A DNA stretch of 36,435 nt from Candidatus Zixiibacteriota bacterium (GTDB taxonomy: Bacteria; Zixibacteria; MSB-5A5; CAIYYT01), in the NCBI GenBank assembly GCA_020853795.1, contig JADYYF010000165.1, forward strand, positions 1-36,435, given 5' to 3'. Position 1 is the first letter of the stretch, and every line of letters begins with the position of its first letter. The notes beneath the pieces were generated by a model. That model was not told the DNA's origin and ran no database searches. It saw only the letters and a list, made by a program, of their open reading frames with translations. This document shows positions 17,131-26,078 of this stretch, piece by piece. A program made the position numbers and the translations under genes.

Positions 17131-18066
17131 GTGAACTACCTTTTCGCGCTGCTCTGGCTGCTTTTCAGCCTCGCTCCGGCCGCCGCCTCGCAGATCCGGT
17201 TCATAACCGGGGATCCGCCCAAGGCGAAAGACATGCGGCTGATCATCGACGTTGCGTCACTGCGCGCGCAGAAGATTCTCGGCATAAAGCTTCCGGACAC
17301 GCTCAATCTGGCCATCGTCCAGACCCAGGCGCAGTTCGACTCTTTGGCCGGGGGCACCATCCCCGACTGGGGCGCCGGCGCCGCCATACCCACGCGCGAT
17401 CTCATCATCCTGCGTGAAACGATGATGGATCGCTATCCCGGCACCATGGCTGATCTGATCGAGCACGAACTGGCGCATATCGCGATGTATCAGCGCGTCC
17501 GCGGCGCCCGCTTGCCGCGTTTCATCGACGAGGGCTTCGCCTCGTGGTTCGCGGGCGAATGGACCTTCTCCCAGGTAACCACCGTCGCTGCGGCGCAGAT
17601 TACCAAGTCGCTGCTGCCGCTGCGCGATATCGACGAGGTCAACCAATTTCACCAGGCCGAAGCCAACCTTGCCTACGCGCAGAGCTATCTCGTCGTCCTC
17701 TACATTCTCCAGCGTTTCGGCGAACTGGGGCTGGTCGATCTCCTTGACGCCTTTGCCGAAGGCAAGAACATCAGCGAAGCCTTTCATTCCGGCCTGGGCA
17801 TCTCATTCTGGCGCTTCGAAGCCGACTACCGCAAATTCCTGTCGGACAATTACACGCTGTTGGCTATACTCTCCGACATGTCGGGTCTCTGGATTTTTCT
17901 GGCAGTGGTCGTGATCGTCGGCTGGTTGTTGCTGCGACGACGGCGGAAGACTGCCTTCGACCGCTGGAAGGAAGAAGAGAAGTACCAGAGCACCGATTTT
18001 GACTATTCCGGCTCCGACGATGATGAACCCTGGAAGCAGCCTGAAGACGATTCGTCACGCTATTGA
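17131..18066 (+). CDS. membrane-anchored gluzincin metallopeptidase (peptidase MA-like)
   Basis: A 311-aa protein with an N-terminal signal (NYLFALLWLLFSLAPAAAS). The zinc motif HELAH is at residues 112-116, and a downstream glutamate in FIDEGFASWF (E134) would be the third zinc ligand, as in gluzincin peptidases. A transmembrane helix near residues 255-275 (GLWIFLAVVVIVGWLLL) is followed by RRRRK and an acidic, disordered cytoplasmic tail. It probably faces the periplasm and cleaves an unknown protein. GTG 17131 is chosen because the signal peptide begins there; TTG 17089 is an alternative with a less typical N-terminus. The end overlaps the next gene by 47 bp. Confidence 0.78.
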   Translation: MNYLFALLWLLFSLAPAAASQIRFITGDPPKAKDMRLIIDVASLRAQKILGIKLPDTLNLAIVQTQAQFDSLAGGTIPDWGAGAAIPTRDLIILRETMMDRYPGTMADLIEHELAHIAMYQRVRGARLPRFIDEGFASWFAGEWTFSQVTTVAAAQITKSLLPLRDIDEVNQFHQAEANLAYAQSYLVVLYILQRFGELGLVDLLDAFAEGKNISEAFHSGLGISFWRFEADYRKFLSDNYTLLAILSDMSGLWIFLAVVVIVGWLLLRRRRKTAFDRWKEEEKYQSTDFDYSGSDDDEPWKQPEDDSSRY

Positions 18067-18928
18067 GTACGCCGGCGTCTTGCTGTTTTACGCCCTCGTC
18101 CGCCTCACACCGCCGAGCCAGCGTGATCAATTGGCTCGGCTGCTGGCGGCTCTGGCCCGCTTCTTCACCCGTTCCCGCGTCCGCGTTGCCCGTTACAATC
18201 TTCAGTTGGTTTTCTCCGAATCGACACCCGCCGAAGTGACACAAGTGGTGCGCGGCGTTTACCTCAATCTGGCGCAAAACGCCATCGATCTGGTCGATCC
18301 CTACGGCGCTTTGCGGCGCGTCGACGTGCCGCCCCATGCGCGCGCACAGGTCGACCGCATTCAGGCACTTCTGGCCGCAAAACGGCCGGTCATCATTGCC
18401 ACCGGGCACTTCGGCGGTTGGGAAACTCTGGGGCAGGTTGCCGGACGCGAGTTCCGCGGCTGCGTCTTTCTTGCCCTCGAGCAGTCAAACAAGCGCGTCA
18501 ATCGTTTCCTCAATCGCCTGCGCTTGACCGGCGCCGCCACCATCATCCAGAGCCACGAAGCGAGCCGCGCCCTGCCGAAAGCCTTCAAACAGGGGCTGCC
18601 GGTCTATATGGTCGCCGATCAGGATGGTGGCAATGAAGGCATCGTTGTCGACTTCATGGGGACCCCGGCCTCGTACCATCGCGGCGTAGCCACCTTCAGC
18701 CTGCACTACGGCGCGCCGATCGCGGTGGTATTCCTGCTGCGCCAGGGTCGCAAGCTGATTTTGCACGTCGCCGATCTCATCGAGCCCGATCCGGCCAGTG
18801 ATCGCAACGCCGAGGTCACGCGGTTGATGTCGCTCTATTCCGATCGCCTCGGGCGGATGGTCAGGAGCCATCCGGAGCAATGGCTGTGGACTCATCGTCG
18901 CTGGAAGTCCACGATCGGCAAGTACTGA
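18020..18928 (+). CDS. LpxL/HtrB-like lipid A acyltransferase
   Basis: A 302-aa membrane-associated acyltransferase. A hydrophobic N-terminal helix (about residues 14-28) precedes the body. The catalytic H-x4-E motif is in TGHFGGWETLG, and further family features are QSNKRVNRFLNRLR, MVADQD and the C-terminal HPEQWLWTHRRWK. The family adds a secondary acyl chain to lipid A precursors, or acts on related lipids, at the inner membrane. This supports a diderm cell with LPS-like lipid, though mycobacterial PatA-type homologues show the fold is not exclusive to LPS. The ATG at 18020 (or 18023) lies inside the end of the peptidase gene, suggesting coupling. Confidence 0.87.
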   Translation: MMNPGSSLKTIRHAIEYAGVLLFYALVRLTPPSQRDQLARLLAALARFFTRSRVRVARYNLQLVFSESTPAEVTQVVRGVYLNLAQNAIDLVDPYGALRRVDVPPHARAQVDRIQALLAAKRPVIIATGHFGGWETLGQVAGREFRGCVFLALEQSNKRVNRFLNRLRLTGAATIIQSHEASRALPKAFKQGLPVYMVADQDGGNEGIVVDFMGTPASYHRGVATFSLHYGAPIAVVFLLRQGRKLILHVADLIEPDPASDRNAEVTRLMSLYSDRLGRMVRSHPEQWLWTHRRWKSTIGKY

Positions 18929-19019
18929 GCGATTCGTCCGCGAATTCGCCTTGACTCTCCCGCTGCGGCGATGGATATTCTCCATAGTAGCGAAGACGAA
19001 AACTCATCAGGGAAGCACA

Positions 19020-19691
19020 ATGCCCAAAGCATATCTTATCTGTATTGGTACCGTCACTTGTCTGGTGTTGCTGGTTTCCGGGTGCGGCAAGAAAGTATCC
19101 TCGACATTACCGCCGGTCGATCCGGAAGTCAAACAGCAGTCGTCGGCGCCGACAACGGCTGAACCGACGCCGGAACCGGCCGATACCACGCCAACCGGCT
19201 GGGTGATCAAGGACAAGATCAACGTCCGCTCGCAACCGAGCACGTCGGCGGATGTTGTCGCGCAGTTGACGCGCGGCACGAAGGTCAAACTGGTCAACTA
19301 TGCCGACAAGTGGTGGAAGGTTCTACTGGATGACGGCCGCACGGCCTACATCTACGAACCGCTGCTGACACGCGAGCAGTATGTCGATCCCTGGACGCGC
19401 TTTAAGATGGAGGCGACTCGCGCCAACCCGATGCTGGAGATCATCGTCGGTGTCGGCGGACTCGATACCGAAGTTCCCTCGGCGACTCTGACAGTCGCTT
19501 CGCGCTGGAATGACTTGGCGCCCTCTGACCGCACCGCCGTAGGCGAAGCCGCGTTTGATTTCTGGAGTGAGTGCCTGACCAAGTGTGGATTCGATCCGCA
19601 AAGATCGCAGATCGTGTTGCGCAGTGATGCCGGTGTTGAGCTTGGCCGCGTCAGCCTCCAGGGCGGCAAGCCGCAGGTAAAGCTCAACTAA
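19020..19691 (+). CDS. lipoprotein with bacterial SH3 domain
   Basis: A 223-aa protein. A signal peptide with lipobox LVSGC (Cys22 the lipidated residue) is followed by a Pro/Thr/Glu-rich linker (about 30-58). A bacterial SH3b domain (INVRSQPSTSADVVAQLTRG, then KWWKVLLDDGRTAYIYE) comes next. The C-terminal 100 residues are unassigned and contain LTVASRWNDLAPSDRT. SH3b domains commonly bind peptidoglycan or mediate envelope interactions. AGGGA lies upstream of ATG 19020. The gene ends tail to tail with the glycosyltransferase, the two stop codons overlapping by four bases. Confidence 0.8.
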   Translation: MPKAYLICIGTVTCLVLLVSGCGKKVSSTLPPVDPEVKQQSSAPTTAEPTPEPADTTPTGWVIKDKINVRSQPSTSADVVAQLTRGTKVKLVNYADKWWKVLLDDGRTAYIYEPLLTREQYVDPWTRFKMEATRANPMLEIIVGVGGLDTEVPSATLTVASRWNDLAPSDRTAVGEAAFDFWSECLTKCGFDPQRSQIVLRSDAGVELGRVSLQGGKPQVKLN

Positions 19692-20818
19692 AGGCCGCGA
19701 TAGAGGGCCATCATCTCTGCCGCCACTTTGTCGCCGCGGAATTTTTGTGCGTGGCTGAGACCGCTCGCGATCATCTTGACGCGTAGCGTTGAGTCTTCGA
19801 TAATACGCCTGATCCCGTGCGCTAATTCTTCGGCGCTTTGAGAATCAACATAGAGACTCGCCGGCCCGCCGGCTTCGGCGAAACAGCCCCCCTTCGTGGT
19901 GATCACCGGTACCTTGCTCCACAGCGCTTCAAGTATCGGTATGCCGAATCCTTCAAACAGCGACGGGTAGGCCAGCGCGATGGCTGACTGATAAATCGCC
20001 GGGAAATCGGCGAACGCGGCATCGCTGATGATCCGCACACGCTCGGAGAGACCGTTCTTTTCGATGTAGGCCGTAACTTCCTGCAGGTACTCTTTGCCAT
20101 TGCCCAGAGCTACCAAATAAGGGTCATGCGACTTGCGCAACAGCTCCACGGCCTTCACGAGCGTCAGCAGATTCTTCCGTCTCTCGATCGAGCCCACATA
20201 AAGCAGATATTGCGCCGGCAGGCAGTACTTTTGCCGCGTCGCAGCCCTGACACCGTCTCCGACCGCAGCCACAAATGAGGAATCGCAGGCCTGATAGATC
20301 ACTCTGATTCGCTCCGGCTCGACCCGGAAGAATTCTACCAGATCAGCTTTGCTCTGCTGGCTGACCGCGACAATTGCCGTAGCCGCCCGGCAGGCGTGCC
20401 GCGTTTTGAGACGATAAACCAATCGGTCGTGGTTACGGTATAATTCGGGGAATCGCTCGAAGATGACATCGTGAATCGTCACCACCGACTTAGTTCCCGC
20501 CGAGTTCAGCCGCATCGGCAGTTCGTTGCTCAAGCCGTGAAAAACCGAAATCTGGTCCGCGTGCGCTTGACCGGCGATACCGGCAATCCGCCAGATTCCC
20601 GGTGCCAACTTGCCGAACCAACCGCGGGGGGTTGTTAGGCTCACCGCCGGCTGGCGACGTAGTGCCTCCAGACGCTGGTTCTCTCGAAGCGCCGGCGTGT
20701 AGAGGATGTACCGATTCTCCGGGAAGGCTGTTGCCAGCGAATTAATCAGCGTTCGAGAGTAGTTCCCCAAGCCCGTCTGGTTGAAAACGGCACGCTTGGC
20801 ATCGAATCCGATATTCAC
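19688..20818 (-). CDS. GT4-type glycosyltransferase
   Basis: A 376-aa GT-B fold retaining glycosyltransferase. The N-terminus VNIGFDAKRAVFNQTGLGNY is typical of GT4 enzymes that start at this point, so I use GTG 20818. An in-frame ATG at 20863 and GTG at 20902 are possible longer starts. The C-terminal Rossmann domain shows LYVGSIERRKNLLTLVKA for the nucleotide-sugar side and the E-x7-E motif in FEGFGIPILEALW. It would transfer a sugar from a nucleotide donor to a cell-surface glycan precursor; donor and acceptor cannot be told. It is divergent from the PfkB kinase. Confidence 0.87.
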   Translation of the reverse strand: MNIGFDAKRAVFNQTGLGNYSRTLINSLATAFPENRYILYTPALRENQRLEALRRQPAVSLTTPRGWFGKLAPGIWRIAGIAGQAHADQISVFHGLSNELPMRLNSAGTKSVVTIHDVIFERFPELYRNHDRLVYRLKTRHACRAATAIVAVSQQSKADLVEFFRVEPERIRVIYQACDSSFVAAVGDGVRAATRQKYCLPAQYLLYVGSIERRKNLLTLVKAVELLRKSHDPYLVALGNGKEYLQEVTAYIEKNGLSERVRIISDAAFADFPAIYQSAIALAYPSLFEGFGIPILEALWSKVPVITTKGGCFAEAGGPASLYVDSQSAEELAHGIRRIIEDSTLRVKMIASGLSHAQKFRGDKVAAEMMALYRGL

Positions 20819-20915
20819 ACCGCCACGATACCAGTCCGGCGCCTCCTTGTCAATCAACGCCATCCTTTGCAGGAAATTGGTGAATTGCGGCTCCGGGCGC
20901 ACTATCTTCCCGGCA

Positions 20916-21863
20916 ATGGTTCGACGCCCGCCTCAGATCGCCGTTATCGGCACCATCAACCACGATATCGTCATCCGCGCTGACGGCAGTCGCAGCGAAG
21001 GCTACGGCGGCATTCTCTACAATCTCCACGTACTGGCGCATACTCTGCCCGATGCCGGCATCTTTCCGCTCGTCAATATCGGCCGCGACCGTGCCCCGGA
21101 GATCTTTCGGTTGCTCGCGGCGTTGCCACAACTTGACCTCCGCGCTACGCGGGTCGTCCCGCGCAAAAACAACCAGTGCCGGTTGGTCTATCACGATGTC
21201 GCCGCCAAGTCGGAGCGCCTGCACGGCTGGGTCGGCGCGGTTAGTCGTGACCAACTCCGCCAAGTGCTAAATTGCGACCTCTACCTGGTCAACTACATCT
21301 CCGGCAGCGACATCACAACGGCCAATTTGCGCTGGCTGCGCGACAGCTCACCGGCGCTGATCTATCTCGACTTCCACTCCCGCACGCTGGGACGCCGCGC
21401 CAACGGCGATCGCTTCCTCCGCCGCCCGCGCGATTGGCGCGAGACGATTGCCTGCGCCGACCTGCTGCAGATGAATGAAATCGAGTTTGAACTGCTGGCC
21501 GGAGCACCTTGCCGGGAACCCGATCTGCGCGACTTTTTCGAACTGCACCTGCGGGGCTTGTGTCGCGCCCTTTTGGTCACGCTGGGCAGTCGCGGCGCGG
21601 TCTGCGTGCGGCCGGGACGCAGGCAAGTTCTCATCGATTCGATCCCGGCGCCGGCTCTGCGATCGGTGCGCGACACCACCGGCTGTGGTGATGTGTTCGC
21701 CGCCGCACTGGTCGCCCGGTATCTATCTTCCGGCAACTTCATTGCCGCCGCCCGGTTTGCCGTCGCTGCGGCCTCCCGGCGGGCCGCTGTTCAACAACTG
21801 AGCGACATCGACTGGGGTCAGTTCCGCAAGCTGACACTCCCGAGAACGGGCTTGCTCCGTTAA
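20916..21863 (+). CDS. PfkB-family carbohydrate/nucleoside kinase
   Basis: A 315-aa ribokinase-fold kinase. The N-terminal strand PQIAVIGTINHDIVI and the gly-rich EGYGGILYN form the substrate side. The C-terminal signature RDTTGCGDVFAAALVA provides the anion hole and the catalytic aspartate (GCGD). A middle LLQMNEIEFELL is also typical. It phosphorylates a sugar, nucleoside or similar alcohol with ATP; the substrate is not readable. It starts at ATG 20916 in a 97-bp gap from the divergent glycosyltransferase. No ribosome site of note is present. Confidence 0.85.
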   Translation: MVRRPPQIAVIGTINHDIVIRADGSRSEGYGGILYNLHVLAHTLPDAGIFPLVNIGRDRAPEIFRLLAALPQLDLRATRVVPRKNNQCRLVYHDVAAKSERLHGWVGAVSRDQLRQVLNCDLYLVNYISGSDITTANLRWLRDSSPALIYLDFHSRTLGRRANGDRFLRRPRDWRETIACADLLQMNEIEFELLAGAPCREPDLRDFFELHLRGLCRALLVTLGSRGAVCVRPGRRQVLIDSIPAPALRSVRDTTGCGDVFAAALVARYLSSGNFIAAARFAVAAASRRAAVQQLSDIDWGQFRKLTLPRTGLLR

Positions 21864-21978
21864 ATGCCGGCAATGGCAATTTGGAGGCTGAACGGCTGAA
21901 ACCTTGCGATTCTCCCATCCGTATTTTAGAGTGGTAATAATGGTCCTAACGAGCAGTGTAAGGAACTCAGCCGATTCT

Positions 21979-23793
21979 ATGAAAGTGCGCAATTTCTCCC
22001 TCATCACGGCCCTGACGGTGCTCGTTGCGGTCGCCTCGGCAACCGCCGAAACCGCCACCATCGTCAATGTCAAGAATTTCCGCCCCAACGAGGTCTACTG
22101 CAAAGCGATTGAAGTCACTCGCCCGACGACCATCCATATCGATGTCGTCGGCGCCGGCGAGGCAGACCAGGATTGCATGTGGGCCTACGCCTGGATCATC
22201 CCTTCCGGCAAGCTCGATCCAATCTGGGTCATGGAGTGGAACCGCACCGAGGAATTCGGCAGCGAAGAGTGGCTGCGCCGCTATGACAGTAACCTTGAAC
22301 TCGAAACCGGACGCTACGAGATCTACTACTACGCCGGACTGGTCAGAAGCTTCGGCGGAATCGTCATTGACTTCGATTGGGACAAACTCAAAGAGAGCAT
22401 CAAGAAGCTGAAAAAGAACGAGGCCCAGCTTGAGAAGGAACTGCAGGCGCTCGCGATGGAACTCGGTAAAGACGCGTCGTCCGGAGTCGTGGTGTCGATG
22501 GACAAGGCGTCCGAAAAGCTGCTCGATGACTACTATCTGGAAATTGAGGGTGATAATTCGGCGATCCGGATCAGCACCTGTGACTACTCCTCCAAACTCT
22601 CGGTTGCGGAAATCTTGCACCCCGATCACAACCAGTATACTTCTGTCGGTTTCTCTGTCGACAAACCGGTTGAAGTCGAAGTCCAGGCTATCGGCGAGGT
22701 CCTCGGCTGGGATGATGCGTTCGCCGATTACGGCTGGATCATCAACGCCGATTCTCGCCGCCGCATCTGGTCGATGGACAACACGCGCCGCGAATGGGCC
22801 GGCGGCGCTGAGAAGAACCAGATGTCGCGCCGCCTGCTGCAACTTGAGCTCGGTGACTACCTGCTCTACTATGTCACGGATGATTCGCATTCATACGATG
22901 ACTGGAACGCCGCCCCACCCTACAATCCCGAGGCCTACGGCGTGCGCGTCAGCGTCGTTAATGAGCGCGACAAGGCTTCAGTGCGACCCTATAAAGAATC
23001 GCAGTCGCAGATGCCGTTGCTCTCCATCGTCCGCGTCGGCGACGACTTTCAGGAAGTCAAACCCTTCCGCGTCACCCGCGACTGCCAAGTGCGTGTCTAC
23101 GCCATCGGCGAATGCAGCCCCGGCAGCCGTGAGTTTGCCGACTACGCCTGGATCGAGCGCGAAGGCGAAGACGAGCCGATCTGGCTGATGTTGGAGGACA
23201 ATACCGAGCCGGCCGGCGGTGCCAAGAAGAATCGTCTGGCCGATGAAGTGATTACGCTGCCGAAGGGTGACTACTTGCTCGGCTACGTCACCGATGATTC
23301 TCATTCATACGGAGACTGGAATGCCACTCCGCCCTATGATCAGAAGAACTACGGCGTCTCGCTGTTTGCGGCCGCCAACGGCGGCAGCCAACCGCCGATC
23401 GTCGAATTGACTGAAGAAACCGAGTCGGGCGACGTCCTCGCCCGCATTATCCGCGTCGGCGACGATGCCGATGAAACCGCCTCATTTGCCCTTCAGCAGC
23501 CGACCCGGGTCCACATCTACGCTCTCGGCGAAGGCTCCGGCAACGAGATGTACGACTATGGCTGGATCGAGAACTCCGACAACGACGACATCGTTTGGGA
23601 AATGACCTATCGCCGCACGAAACACGCCGGTGGCGCTGAGAAGAACCGCATGGTCGATACCGAGGTTTTGCTCGATAAGGGCCGCTATCGCGTTCACTAC
23701 GTCAGCGACGGATCGCACGCTTTCGGCAGCTGGAATGCCGACAAACCTCGCAATCCGCAACGGTGGGGAATCACCGTCTCGCGCGCTCAATAG
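21979..23793 (+). CDS. exported four-repeat beta-rich protein of unknown function
   Basis: A 604-aa protein with a signal peptide (residues 1-23, ending ASATAE). About four divergent copies of a roughly 110-aa unit follow, near residues 35-135, 213-326, 349-463 and 487-601. Copies 2-4 share AxGE, DYGWI or DYAWI, an I/V-W-x-M strand, AGGAEKN (or AGGAKKN), L-x-K/L-G-D/R-Y, and Y-V-T/S-D-D/G-S-H...WNA..P. Copy 1 is degenerate and is followed by a charged coiled coil (about 135-165). The units look like beta-sandwiches on the cell surface or in the periplasm. I know no named function. ATG 21979 is chosen because the signal peptide starts there. Confidence 0.75.
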   Translation: MKVRNFSLITALTVLVAVASATAETATIVNVKNFRPNEVYCKAIEVTRPTTIHIDVVGAGEADQDCMWAYAWIIPSGKLDPIWVMEWNRTEEFGSEEWLRRYDSNLELETGRYEIYYYAGLVRSFGGIVIDFDWDKLKESIKKLKKNEAQLEKELQALAMELGKDASSGVVVSMDKASEKLLDDYYLEIEGDNSAIRISTCDYSSKLSVAEILHPDHNQYTSVGFSVDKPVEVEVQAIGEVLGWDDAFADYGWIINADSRRRIWSMDNTRREWAGGAEKNQMSRRLLQLELGDYLLYYVTDDSHSYDDWNAAPPYNPEAYGVRVSVVNERDKASVRPYKESQSQMPLLSIVRVGDDFQEVKPFRVTRDCQVRVYAIGECSPGSREFADYAWIEREGEDEPIWLMLEDNTEPAGGAKKNRLADEVITLPKGDYLLGYVTDDSHSYGDWNATPPYDQKNYGVSLFAAANGGSQPPIVELTEETESGDVLARIIRVGDDADETASFALQQPTRVHIYALGEGSGNEMYDYGWIENSDNDDIVWEMTYRRTKHAGGAEKNRMVDTEVLLDKGRYRVHYVSDGSHAFGSWNADKPRNPQRWGITVSRAQ

Positions 23794-23975
23794 TCTTGTT
23801 GGTCTGTCCCCTTCGACCGACTTAACGTGGACTCGATTTCGTTCCGATCCGAAACGCAATCGGGCCCTTTCCCTCGCGTTGATTCACACTGCACTGAATA
23901 CAAAGAATACACAATTACTGCCGATACAAGAAGTGACCGGTTCTGCTCGGTCGGCAATCTGAAGTGTTGTGGACA

Positions 23976-24542
23976 ATGGACCCCAAAGTGCCTGAAGTTA
24001 CGCCATACGGTATCGTCAAGACTATCCGCTACATGGTCAATTCCACGGCGGAATTCCTCGAAGTCATCTATACTGTAAATCAGATTCTGGGCTCCGTCGC
24101 CGACAAACCGATGCTCGAGCAGCTCCACAAGACGGCCCGCTTCGAGGTAATCCCGCTTCCGCATTCACAGCACAAGTTCATTGCCTGCTTTGATGTGCCC
24201 GGCGAATTACTGGGATTGCCGATGCCGCGCAAACCACACCTGCTCGATCTCACCGATGCAAAGTCGGCGGCCAACCGCGTCCGCATTGTCAACAAGCCGC
24301 CGCAGGTCCTGATGCAGTACAAAGTTAGCAGCCTGTATGATATCAACTGCGCCATGTATGACTTTGAAGCCACCCTGGCGCCGGCGATCCCTTCCACCCA
24401 ATGGTTGCGTGTCAAGCGCTCGATCGCAGTCCTGATCATGCCGCGACAGACTCCGGAGGCAACTCATTGCATCCTGATTTCCGCCGAGGCCAATCCGGCG
24501 GCCCCCATTAATCAGGCCGCGCCGGCATCAACAGCTGATTGA
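23976..24542 (+). CDS. hypothetical protein
   Basis: A 188-aa protein I do not recognise. No signal peptide or membrane helix is obvious. The middle has FEVIPLPHSQHKFIACFDVPG and a proline-rich PMPRKPHLLDL. The last 20 residues are Ala/Pro-rich and probably disordered. ATG 23976 is used; GTG and TTG codons lie a few codons upstream (23964-23969). It sits between the repeat protein and folE, 99 bp before folE, with no evident operon partner. Confidence 0.5.
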   Translation: MDPKVPEVTPYGIVKTIRYMVNSTAEFLEVIYTVNQILGSVADKPMLEQLHKTARFEVIPLPHSQHKFIACFDVPGELLGLPMPRKPHLLDLTDAKSAANRVRIVNKPPQVLMQYKVSSLYDINCAMYDFEATLAPAIPSTQWLRVKRSIAVLIMPRQTPEATHCILISAEANPAAPINQAAPASTAD

Positions 24543-24641
24543 CTTTCCGAGAATCATTTCGTATCTCCCTCATCGACACGGCCCCGACTTAGACGCCGGC
24601 AGGCCAAACTCTGATAATCCGCCCGAGGAGCGCGTGATCCC

Positions 24642-25193
24642 ATGGACAAACTGGCAGAACTTTATCGTGAACTGATAACAAGTGTAGGCGAGAATCCCGA
24701 CCGGGAGGGCTTACTCAAAACACCGACCCGCGCCGCTCGGGCTTTCGAGTTCCTGATGAAGGGTTACAAAGAGGATATCGACAAGCTCGTGAACAACGCC
24801 CTCTTCAAGTCCGACACGCAGGAACTGGTTGTGGTGAAGAACATCGAGTTGTACTCGATGTGTGAGCATCACCTGTTGCCGTTCTTCGGCAAGTGCCATG
24901 TCGGCTATATCCCCAACGGCAAAGTCCTTGGGCTATCGAAGGTTGCCCGTGTCGTCGATGCTTTTGGCCGTCGCCTGCAAATCCAGGAGCACCTCACTCG
25001 TCAGATCGCCGAGACCATCGAAAAATATACCGGCGCCATCGGGGTCGGCGTCGTGATCGAAGCGCAACACCTCTGTATGATGATGCGCGGTGTCGAAAAG
25101 CAAAACTCGGTCATGGTGACATCCGCGATGCTGGGCGAGTTGCACGAAGACCCGGCTACCAGAGCCGAGTTTCTCAACCTCATCGGCCGCTGA
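24642..25193 (+). CDS. folE: GTP cyclohydrolase I
   Basis: A 183-aa enzyme that converts GTP to 7,8-dihydroneopterin triphosphate, the first step of folate (or queuosine/pterin) synthesis. Zinc ligands are C74 and H77 in MCEHHLLPF and C145 in QHLCMMMRG, matching C110, H113 and C181 of the E. coli enzyme. [17 protein letters not shown] and [16 protein letters not shown] are also standard. The length is that of a bacterial type IA enzyme. A GAGGAG lies upstream of ATG 24642, at a rather long spacing. A pabB start lies at the far right of the window, so two folate genes flank the hydrogenase operon. Confidence 0.96.
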   Translation: MDKLAELYRELITSVGENPDREGLLKTPTRAARAFEFLMKGYKEDIDKLVNNALFKSDTQELVVVKNIELYSMCEHHLLPFFGKCHVGYIPNGKVLGLSKVARVVDAFGRRLQIQEHLTRQIAETIEKYTGAIGVGVVIEAQHLCMMMRGVEKQNSVMVTSAMLGELHEDPATRAEFLNLIGR

Positions 25194-25338
25194 TCGCCAT
25201 CAAACCCAACGACTCGCATCTCAATAGCGCCTTCAGGCTCCCCCATTCCCGTTGTCGAGCCAATCTCCGGCATAATTGCTGACAGGCTCCTCACGCGCCA
25301 ACTCCTTCAATTCTATACCACTTTGTGAAACTTTTCTC

Positions 25339-25366
25339 TTGACACTCGGGCCAATTCTGATACTTT
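25339..25366 (+). promoter_or_regulatory. candidate sigma-70-type promoter of the hdr-hydrogenase operon
   Basis: A perfect -35 hexamer TTGACA (25339-25344) is followed after 16 bases by TACTTT, preceded by TGA (an extended -10-like context). The -10 match is weak (3 of 6). This lies in the 297-bp stretch between folE and hdrC, about 125 bp before the hdrC start, and is the best promoter-like sequence there. The rest of that stretch contains one short hairpin (listed separately) and nothing else I recognise. Confidence 0.3.
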
Positions 25367-25427
25367 CTATCGTCGATCATTTCGTCTACTATGTGATGCG
25401 TATGATTGAGCAAACTGTGATCATTCT

Positions 25428-25442
25428 CGAGGAGATTCCTCG
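25428..25442. repeat. short perfect inverted repeat in the hdrC leader
   Basis: CGAGGA, a GAT spacer, then TCCTCG: two perfect six-base arms 49 bp upstream of the hdrC start and downstream of the candidate promoter. It could be an operator or an RNA hairpin in the leader. There is no following T-run, so it is not a terminator. Confidence 0.35.
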
Positions 25443-25490
25443 CCGCTAAATGCAATCTTCCGTGTCGGGCTTTCAAAGATAGAAGGAAAT

Positions 25491-26078
25491 ATGACTGACT
25501 CAATCCAACTTCTCGCTCCAACCGAGGCCGAATTGCAGGCCGCCTTCTGGAAGCAGGTCGAGTCGTTCCCCGATGGCCACAAAATCAAGAAGTGTCTCCA
25601 GTGCGGCACGTGCACCGGCGCCTGCCCGGTATCGGAGTTTATGGACCTGACGCCGCGCCAGATGGTGGCCATGTTCCGCGCCGGCCGCATCGAGGAACTG
25701 CTGCGTTCCAAGTCGATCTGGATATGCGCTTCCTGCTACTCCTGCACGGTGCGGTGCCCCGCCGGCATCAAGGTGACCGACACGATGTATGCGCTGAAGC
25801 GAATCGCCATGCAACGCAAGATCTACCCCGCCAATTTCCCGGTGCAAAGTCTGTCTTCGGCCTTCTTGCGCAATGTCTACAAGTACGGTCGCAACTACGA
25901 ACTGGGTTTGGCCGTGAAGTACTTTATGCGGTCTAATTTTGTGAAATTATTCACGAGTGCCGGTTATGGCATGTCACTGATGAAGAACGGCCGGATGGGG
26001 CTGCTGCCGAAGCGGATCAACCGCGTCAAGCAGATTCAGGCCATTATTAAGAAAGCTAACGAATTCGGAGAATACTGA
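25491..26078 (+). CDS. hdrC: heterodisulfide reductase subunit C
   Basis: A 195-aa iron-sulfur protein with two [4Fe-4S] sites: C35/C38/C41/C45 in CLQCGTCTGACP and C79/C82/C85/C89 in CASCYSCTVRCP. It has the N-terminal ferredoxin-like and C-terminal helical layout of HdrC. In HdrABC complexes it passes electrons from HdrA to the HdrB active site in the cytoplasm. It is the first gene of an eleven-gene operon; AAGGA precedes ATG 25491. Its stop overlaps the hdrB start (TGATG), indicating coupled translation. The length is close to typical HdrC proteins. Confidence 0.93.
   Translation: MTDSIQLLAPTEAELQAAFWKQVESFPDGHKIKKCLQCGTCTGACPVSEFMDLTPRQMVAMFRAGRIEELLRSKSIWICASCYSCTVRCPAGIKVTDTMYALKRIAMQRKIYPANFPVQSLSSAFLRNVYKYGRNYELGLAVKYFMRSNFVKLFTSAGYGMSLMKNGRMGLLPKRINRVKQIQAIIKKANEFGEY

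Noticed and set aside
18929-18960. GCGAATTCGC palindrome after the acyltransferase gene as a terminator
   Set aside because: It has no loop or T-run and is a short self-complementary word that can arise by chance.
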